From positions 1 to 10,764 of the forward strand of contig JAUYEO010000351.1 in the NCBI GenBank assembly GCA_030689795.1: a stretch of DNA of 10,764 nt, read 5' to 3'. The position numbers were made by a program, and so were the translations under genes. Numbering within the stretch: position 1 is the stretch's first letter; the number at the start of each line of letters is the position of its first letter. Below the pieces are notes generated by a model, which did no database searches, was not told the origin of the DNA, and saw only the letters and a program-made list of their open reading frames with translations. Shown one piece after another: positions 6,445-10,764 of this stretch. The stretch comes from Desulfobacterales bacterium (GTDB lineage Bacteria > Desulfobacterota > Desulfobacteria > Desulfobacterales > RPRI01).

Positions 6445-7263
6445 ATGAAGAAAGTATTATTGGTACTCGGTGTTCTTTTAATTTGTGTTTCAATGGCTTA
6501 TGCAGGTTCTGATGTAAAGGGCGCAATCATCAACAAGTCGGACGTTAAGAATGCAGCCAACGTAGCAATGGGCCAGGGCGCAACAGCCAACATGGGTTCT
6601 GTTGCATTAAAAGATTCCACTGTAAAGGGCGCAATCATCAACAAGTCCAATGTACAGAATGCAGCCAACGTGGCAATGGGCCAGGGCGCAACAGCTCAGA
6701 TGGGATCGGTTGATCTTAAGGGATCCAATGTTCAGGGCGCCGTTATCAACCAGTCTGATGTCAAGAATGCAGCCAACGTAGCAATGGGCAAAGGCGCAAC
6801 AGCTCAGATGGGCACAGTTGCAATGAAAGATTCCACAGTAAAAGGCGCAGTCATCAACAAGTCCAATGTACAGAATGCAGCCAACGTGGCAATGGGCCAG
6901 GGCGCAACAGCCAACATGGGAACGGTTGATCTGAAGAATTCCAGTGTAAAGGGCGCAGTTATCAACCAGTCGGCTGTCCAAAATGCAGCCAACGTGGCAA
7001 TGGGCAAAGGCGCAACAGCCCAGATGGGCACAGTTGCAATGAAAGATTCAAGTGTTCAGGGCGCTGTTATCAACAAGTCGGACGTAAAGAATGCAGCCAA
7101 CGTGGCAATGGGCCAGGGTGCGAAAGCCAATATGGGCACAGTTGATATTAAAGGTTCCAAGATAAAAGGCGCCGTAATCAACCAGTCCAATGTCCAGAAT
7201 GCAGCCAACGTGGCAATGGGCAAGGGCGCGGAAGCCAATGTAGGCTCAGTAACAATCAAATAA
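6445..7263 (+). CDS. Short secreted repeat protein, paralogue of the large one (7 units, Met-rich)
   Basis: A 272-aa protein. Residues 1-20 form a signal peptide (MKKVLLVLGVLLICVSMAYA, cleavage before GSDVK). Residues 26-272 are six full 36-residue units and a final one of 31, with consensus KGAVINxSxVxNAANVAMGxGATAxMGxVxxKxS. The unit length, the mature N-terminus GSD[IV]KGA[VI]IN and the NVAxG core match the 972-aa protein, whose unit 1 is the closest match, so the two are paralogues. The mature chain has no Cys, Phe, His, Pro, Arg, Trp or Tyr, yet has about 15 Met at fixed repeat positions. K/Q and DVK/NVQ variants largely alternate between units. By analogy with curli or holdfast anchor systems it may be a major or companion fibre subunit. 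Its own promoter block and following hairpin suggest separate, possibly high, expression. Function is inferred from context only. Confidence 0.88.
   Translation: MKKVLLVLGVLLICVSMAYAGSDVKGAIINKSDVKNAANVAMGQGATANMGSVALKDSTVKGAIINKSNVQNAANVAMGQGATAQMGSVDLKGSNVQGAVINQSDVKNAANVAMGKGATAQMGTVAMKDSTVKGAVINKSNVQNAANVAMGQGATANMGTVDLKNSSVKGAVINQSAVQNAANVAMGKGATAQMGTVAMKDSSVQGAVINKSDVKNAANVAMGQGAKANMGTVDIKGSKIKGAVINQSNVQNAANVAMGKGAEANVGSVTIK
6520..7260 (+). repeat. Tandem array of 7 coding repeats, 108 bp each (last shortened)
   Basis: The units start every 108 bp from 6520. A nearly invariant stretch encoding NAANVAMG (AATGCAGCCAACGT followed by AGCAATGGGC or GGCAATGGGC) begins at 6550, 6658, 6766, 6874, 6982, 7090 and 7198. 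DNA identity between units is higher than in the large gene, suggesting recent expansion or gene conversion. The last unit lacks five residues and ends directly at the stop codon, so there is no C-terminal cap. Confidence 0.93.
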
Positions 7264-7288
7264 TTGTATTTTATGTTAAATTATTAGA

Positions 7289-7325
7289 TGATCAGGGTTG
7301 CGGTTGTTTACCGCAGCCCTGATCA
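7289..7325 (+). terminator. Strong GC-rich hairpin after the short repeat gene, no U-tract
   Basis: The left arm TGATCAGGGTTGCGG (7289-7303) pairs with 7311-7325 over 15 bp with a single G-U, and a further T-A pair closes the loop. It lies 25 nt after the stop codon. The following bases (GAACAAAGC) contain no T-run, so a classic intrinsic terminator is unlikely; an mRNA-stabilising or attenuating structure is equally possible. Confidence 0.6.
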
Positions 7326-7509
7326 GAACAAAGCTGATTGAATAAAAGAAATGTGGATGGTGTTTCCATATAAAATGTTTCAGCGGCCCTCCATAAGTTT
7401 GTCTCAGTGTTAAATGTAAAGCGTGATCTAACATAAGAAAGAAATGGTTTTTAAGGTTTTGATTTTAACAGATCAGGATATCTATCTCCGTCAGGTGTAA
7501 GGGGGGCAT

Positions 7510-7842
7510 ATGTATAAGAAGTGGTTTATAATAGTGTGTATAATTATTATTCCGGTTATGATTGCAGGATATAGCCGGGGCGATGATCTTGATGACGGAA
7601 TTTCAACCGCCACTGATGAGGGAGTCAGCGCTGATGATGAGATGGGTAAGAAGGACAGTAATGTTAACTTTATTGTCATAGAAGCCATGGCGGCAGCTAA
7701 AATGAAGGCGAAAAAGGGCGACCAGGCAGCCAATAAAAAACAGAGTGGCGGAGATATAACGGGAGATAAGAATGAGAACAGTGTTGTAGTCGGCGCTGGG
7801 TCTCAGACTGGAAATATATACAATATTCAGGTTATGAAATAA
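7510..7842 (+). CDS. Small secreted protein with a repeat-like C-terminus (unknown function)
   Basis: A 110-aa protein I do not recognise as a named family. It begins with a hydrophobic signal-type segment (MYKKWFIIVCIIIIPVMIAG), followed by an acidic stretch (DDLDDG...DDEMG), a Lys/Ala-rich middle and a polar C-terminus (about 79-110) containing GDKNENSVVVGAGSQTGN and IYNIQV. The segment NSVVVGAGSQTGN resembles the NVAVGSxxxAxxG part of the 36-residue repeat, so it may be a minor subunit, nucleator or cap that co-assembles with the repeat proteins; that is inference. The ATG at 7510 is preceded by AAGGGGGG with a short three-nt gap, an unusually tight but plausible ribosome binding site. It sits between the subunit genes and the CsgG-like gene, 76 nt before the latter. 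Confidence 0.72.
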   Translation: MYKKWFIIVCIIIIPVMIAGYSRGDDLDDGISTATDEGVSADDEMGKKDSNVNFIVIEAMAAAKMKAKKGDQAANKKQSGGDITGDKNENSVVVGAGSQTGNIYNIQVMK

Positions 7843-7918
7843 GACGCTGCAAATTTCATTATGTCTTAAAGTAATCCCAACTCATGGATATTAAAACAAT
7901 AATTTTAAAGAGGGGAAA

Positions 7919-9280
7919 ATGAAAAACACATTTTGGAATAAAAAAGTCTACCAGAGAATGCAATTTGTTTTGATTATCATGTCATTTTCCTTGCTTCTGG
8001 TTTCTTGTGCGTCGATGGATCCCGCTAATATAGAGGTTGAGCTTAAAACAGCTCCGCCGACTGCTCAGATCACCAATTATTCGCAAGCTCTGGCAGACCT
8101 AGGATTGATGACGGAAATTTATAATGTCGATGTAGTAAAAATCCAGAGCAATCCGATTGGTGATAATACAGGAACATCCGGATCAACCGGAGGGGAGATT
8201 CCGAGAGATATCACCGAAATGATAAAGAGCGCCTTAAATTCAATCGGTGGGAAAGTCATCTTTATACCATATGATCCTTCTTTTATGCAGAACCAGATGG
8301 TAACGGGATACTCGAACTTTGATGACAAGCTTATACCGGATGTTGTGATAAGCGGAGGCATTACCGAGTTTGACAGAGGGCTGGAAACAAGGGGTGACGG
8401 CACTGATGTCAGCGCAGGTGCGGAATTTACAGGTCTGCCGAGCTACCTTCCATCAAAAGAAATAAAGCTTAGATACGGAGATACCGGAAAAACCGGTCTG
8501 GCAAGCATTACCCTTGATTTTAACCTCCTTAACTTTAAGACAATGGCCGGCATACCGAGAATGGGCTCCGTAAACAGCATGAAGGTATCGAAAGCGATGG
8601 GTGAAAAAGAACTGGGCATAAGCCTTTTCGGACAGTCTTTCGGAAGAAAGGGGTCAGTTAAGAAAGTCCAGGGAAGGCATGCTGCGGTCAGACTTCTTGT
8701 TGAACTGAGCATGATCCAGGTTGTCGGTAAGTACAACGGGCTTCCTTACTGGAGACTCCTCGGTGATGATGCAATGCCCGATAAGGATGTCGAAAGCGCA
8801 ATAAGGAAATTTTATTTTAAACTCGGGGATTCCGACAGGATATTCAAGGCCCAGGAGTGGCTCTATCTGCACGGATATGAATTGGCTCTTAACGGACAGC
8901 TTGATAATGCGACGGTTGCGGCGCTGAAACAATATGACGCCGGCTATAATCCGGCAAACAAGATAGATGATAACCTGTTCGTCAGACTGTATTCGTCGAT
9001 ACCGATAAAAGAGAGCACCCTCGGAAGAAGAAATCAGCTTGACAGGATCATGGGACAAGCTCCTGCAGTTGCAGAAGCAAGCGCTCCTGTTCAGCAGCAA
9101 CCTCAGAAACAAGCTGCTGCAGCCCAGCAGGCTGCTCCTGCTGCCGCAACACAGTCCGCTCAGGCAGCCCCGGCCGCTGTAAGACAACAGCAGGCGGCTC
9201 CGGCGCCGAAGGCGGCTGCTGTGAGCAGCGCAAGGAAAAAAAGCTCTATCGGCAAAATACTTACGGATGAAGAATGGTAA
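7919..9280 (+). CDS. CsgG/HfaB-like outer-membrane lipoprotein with a peptidoglycan-binding domain
   Basis: A 453-aa lipoprotein. The lipobox L27-V-S-C30 follows a hydrophobic segment. Ala at +2 after the Cys fits outer-membrane sorting. Residues about 45-275 follow the CsgG/HfaB plan: an N-terminal alpha/beta region, DVVISGGITEFDRG (141-154) leading into a first amphipathic hairpin, ASITLDFNLLNFKTMAG (195-211) before a second hairpin (about 218-245), and a helix with AAVRLLVELSMIQVVG (255-270). CsgG itself forms a nonameric secretion pore for curli subunits. Residues about 307-345 (AQEWLYLHGYELALNGQLDNATVAALKQYD) match a PG_binding_1 module. A Gln/Ala/Pro-rich linker (381-435) ends in a short basic tail. 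At 453 aa it is far longer than CsgG (about 277 aa). Its likely role is exporting the repeat proteins and anchoring the pore to the wall. AAAGAGGGG provides the ribosome binding site. Confidence 0.8.
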   Translation: MKNTFWNKKVYQRMQFVLIIMSFSLLLVSCASMDPANIEVELKTAPPTAQITNYSQALADLGLMTEIYNVDVVKIQSNPIGDNTGTSGSTGGEIPRDITEMIKSALNSIGGKVIFIPYDPSFMQNQMVTGYSNFDDKLIPDVVISGGITEFDRGLETRGDGTDVSAGAEFTGLPSYLPSKEIKLRYGDTGKTGLASITLDFNLLNFKTMAGIPRMGSVNSMKVSKAMGEKELGISLFGQSFGRKGSVKKVQGRHAAVRLLVELSMIQVVGKYNGLPYWRLLGDDAMPDKDVESAIRKFYFKLGDSDRIFKAQEWLYLHGYELALNGQLDNATVAALKQYDAGYNPANKIDDNLFVRLYSSIPIKESTLGRRNQLDRIMGQAPAVAEASAPVQQQPQKQAAAAQQAAPAAATQSAQAAPAAVRQQQAAPAPKAAAVSSARKKSSIGKILTDEEW

Positions 9281-9644
9281 TAAATATATGAGCTATAGCC
9301 GAAGAGTAATTTGTTTATTGTCCTTTTGCATTGTAGCGTGTTTTTTCTCAACGTCCTACGCCGGGAACAAGGAGATGGTCGATGAGAGGATTCAGGAAAT
9401 GGATGATCTGAATAAACAGATGGTAAAGCAGATCTCCGGTCTTCCCAGGGACGGGAAAGTTGACGCGAAAGCAAAGGTCAGCAGCGAGAGTGGAAAAATA
9501 AATATCGAAGTTTATCAGGTAAAATCAGTTACAAAGGAAGCCAATCTGGATTTCGGAGGAGGGAACAAGAAACCGGAAAACTGTGCGGCGCCTGAGCCCG
9601 GTGAATTAAAAAAGGGAAAAACGGTACCGGACGTATCCAAATAG
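9267..9644 (+). CDS. Small secreted/periplasmic protein (unknown function)
   Basis: A 125-aa protein not assigned to a family. A signal peptide (core VICLLSFCIVACFFSTSYA) is followed by the mature start GNKEMVDERIQEMDDLNKQM, predicted helical, then a Lys/Val-rich segment (KVDAKAKVSSESGKINIEVYQV) and a Pro/Lys-rich tail with one Cys (ENCAAP). Its mature N-terminus, AGNK followed by a helix ending in Q[IV]xGL, resembles that of the LPP20-like protein encoded next, suggesting a related, shorter helper. The start at 9267 overlaps the previous gene by 14 nt, consistent with translational coupling. An in-frame ATG at 9288 (MSYSRRVIC...) would also give a good signal peptide; neither has a strong ribosome binding site. 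Its position suggests an accessory role for secretion or assembly, like CsgE/CsgF, but no sequence similarity to them is apparent. Confidence 0.68.
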   Translation: MKNGNKYMSYSRRVICLLSFCIVACFFSTSYAGNKEMVDERIQEMDDLNKQMVKQISGLPRDGKVDAKAKVSSESGKINIEVYQVKSVTKEANLDFGGGNKKPENCAAPEPGELKKGKTVPDVSK

Positions 9645-9730
9645 GATTTATATAATTACCGGAAATACGGTTCCGTCATAAACGGAAAGCGTAAGGTAAG
9701 AAAACAATGGCCATGAATTACTCCAAAAAG

Positions 9731-9738
9731 GGAGGAGG
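9731..9738 (+). promoter_or_regulatory. Shine-Dalgarno site that sets the start of the LPP20-like protein
   Basis: GGAGGAGG lies seven nt before the ATG at 9746. The in-frame ATG at 9707 would add MAMNYSKKGGGGY, in which KGGGG is simply this ribosome binding site translated, so 9746 is the real start. Confidence 0.88.
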
Positions 9739-9745
9739 CGGTTAT

Positions 9746-10492
9746 ATGATATCAAGATGTTTTAAAACTTTTCTTGTTTTATTTGTTTGTGTTACTTTAT
9801 TTGCACCGGGCGTATGGGCTGGAAATAAAAAAATGATGGCTATAATGGCTGCAAAGAATGATGCGATGAGGGGGCTTACCGAGCAGGTATACGGCCTGAA
9901 AGTCCGCTCTTCGGAAGAAGTGAAAAACATGGCTGCGGACAGTTATGTTGGAAAAACCGATTCCAAGACATCCGCAACCTTGTCGGGAATCAAGATTTCA
10001 GATGTAGTTTACGATCCGCAGAAAGACATTGCCAAAGCTACCGCTACTATGACGGCAAATGAAATTGTAAATATAGACGGGGCGAACGTGGCTTTAAACG
10101 GAAAGGTGTTTAAGCATGTCGGTTTCGGTACAAGTTCTCCTGAGAATGCAGGTCCTCTGAAAGCGCTCAGGGCGGCCCAGATTGATGCTTACAAGCAGCT
10201 GGCGCAGCAGGTAGCCGGATTTACCCTTGAGAGCCAGACTACAATTGAAAATTATATGCTCAAATCGGATCTCATACAGACAAAAGTTCAGGCATCACTT
10301 GCCATGGCTGAGATCACGAATTACGGTTGGGATCAGGGGGGTGATGCTTTTGTCAAGATGGTATTAAATGTAGATGCTGTATCTGCCATGCTTGGTGAAG
10401 CTGTTGTCGGTGCGGGAGAAGTCATTGAGGTTGAAGGGCAGGGCGCTCAGGAAGATGATTTCAAGAAACCCAAGACCGTAAAAAAGCGCTAG
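9746..10492 (+). CDS. Secreted protein with two tandem LPP20-like domains
   Basis: A 248-aa exported protein. The signal peptide (about 1-25, core FLVLFVCVTLFAPGVWA) lacks a lipobox, unlike many LPP20 lipoproteins. Two similar halves follow. Half one (about 30-107) has AKNDAMRGLTEQVYGLKVRS, a variable part and a strand KATATMTANEI. Half two (about 138-214) has AAQIDAYKQLAQQVAGFTLE, a variable part and FVKMVLNVDAV. The helix with LxxQVxGxxxxS, then SxxxxK, then an alternating strand, is the LPP20/FlgT-N type pattern seen in periplasmic and outer-membrane proteins that associate with envelope machines such as the Vibrio FlgP/FlgT flagellar rings. An acidic/basic tail ends in KKPKTVKKR. It is the last gene before the intrinsic terminator and probably works in the periplasm with the CsgG-like protein. 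The domain call is by pattern only. Confidence 0.72.
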   Translation: MISRCFKTFLVLFVCVTLFAPGVWAGNKKMMAIMAAKNDAMRGLTEQVYGLKVRSSEEVKNMAADSYVGKTDSKTSATLSGIKISDVVYDPQKDIAKATATMTANEIVNIDGANVALNGKVFKHVGFGTSSPENAGPLKALRAAQIDAYKQLAQQVAGFTLESQTTIENYMLKSDLIQTKVQASLAMAEITNYGWDQGGDAFVKMVLNVDAVSAMLGEAVVGAGEVIEVEGQGAQEDDFKKPKTVKKR

Positions 10493-10548
10493 CCTGCTAT
10501 AGATTATAAAATATAAGGGAACCGCGTCCATATTATTAAATAATTAAA

Positions 10549-10601
10549 GTCCCCTTCATCTTCCCTCATTATATGGAGGTGGAGAGAAGGGGATTTTTTT
10601 T
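10549..10601 (+). terminator. Intrinsic (Rho-independent) terminator
   Basis: TCCCCTTC (10550-10557) pairs with GAAGGGGA (10586-10593), with a G-U at the base. An inner CCTC/GAGG stem (10564-10567 with 10576-10579) encloses an eight-nt loop, and a run of eight T (10594-10601) follows. It lies about 57 nt after the LPP20-like gene and marks the end of the secretion-gene transcript. Confidence 0.9.
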
Positions 10602-10636
10602 AACTCACTTATTATTTACAGGAAAGGAGATTTGCA

Positions 10637-10764
10637 ATGAAGGACAAACTCTGGTCTGAAAGAATCAAGTTTTTTCTGTTGGGCATGCTTGTGGTAACAG
10701 GTATCCTGTTTTTAGCCGGTGCAGACACCCTGAGTCCGCCGCCTCCCAACTATGGAAGATTTCA
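10637..10764 (+). CDS. Secreted or membrane-anchored protein, N-terminal fragment (runs off the window)
   Basis: An open frame begins at ATG 10637 with AAGGAGA (10624-10630) six nt upstream and continues to the window end without a stop (42 codons). The product begins MKDKLWSERIKFFLLGMLVV, with hydrophobic residues about 11-28 forming a signal peptide or anchor. A short Pro-rich stretch (LSPPPPNYGRF) follows. The family cannot be recognised from this fragment. It follows a strong terminator, so it is probably a separate transcription unit and not necessarily part of the repeat-protein system. Confidence 0.7.
   Translation, partial: MKDKLWSERIKFFLLGMLVVTGILFLAGADTLSPPPPNYGRF

Noticed and set aside
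6607..7259. Minus-strand open frames within the short repeat gene.
   Set aside because: Same cause: the 108-bp period carries open antisense frames by chance, and no start signals are present.
3323..7260. Possible CRISPR array, because of regular tandem repeats.
   Set aside because: The units are 108 bp, contiguous, in frame and coding, with no unique spacers and no cas genes nearby.

Overview
The window looks like chromosome of a Gram-negative bacterium: it holds a lipobox lipoprotein of the outer-membrane CsgG/HfaB type, several Sec signal peptides and a peptidoglycan-binding module. Moderate GC, the single-domain rRNA methyltransferase and the gene mix would fit a Desulfobacterota-like (deltaproteobacterial) lineage, but no gene here fixes the taxon, so that is a low-confidence inference. 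All supported genes lie on the + strand.

Region 1 (113-2912) is ordinary housekeeping: a MalY/PatB-type PLP-dependent C-S lyase/aminotransferase, a THUMP-domain 23S rRNA methyltransferase of the RlmL/YpsC type, and a small Rieske-like protein in which one cluster-binding histidine is replaced by methionine.

Region 2 (about 3129-10601) is the interesting part. It encodes two secreted proteins built from the same 36-residue repeat: a 972-aa protein with 25 units and a 272-aa paralogue with 7. Next come a small secreted protein whose C-terminus resembles part of one repeat, a CsgG/HfaB-like outer-membrane lipoprotein with an added peptidoglycan-binding domain, a small secreted protein, and a protein with two tandem LPP20-like domains. 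A strong intrinsic terminator closes the group. The two repeat genes each have their own upstream region, and these regions align without gaps over about 47 nt. The alignment ends in a CRP/FNR-type palindrome that is perfect upstream of the second gene. Each repeat gene is followed by a strong hairpin without a U-tract, which could keep subunit mRNA abundant relative to the downstream secretion genes.

The layout resembles curli (CsgA/B secreted through CsgG) and the Caulobacter holdfast anchor (HfaA/HfaD through HfaB). The repeat is not the canonical curlin repeat, and CsgE, CsgF and CsgD are not recognisable. My inference is a candidate CsgG/HfaB-dependent secreted fibre or surface-layer system with a non-curlin repeat. 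Region 3 (10637 to the end) is the start of another secreted or membrane-anchored protein that runs out of the window.
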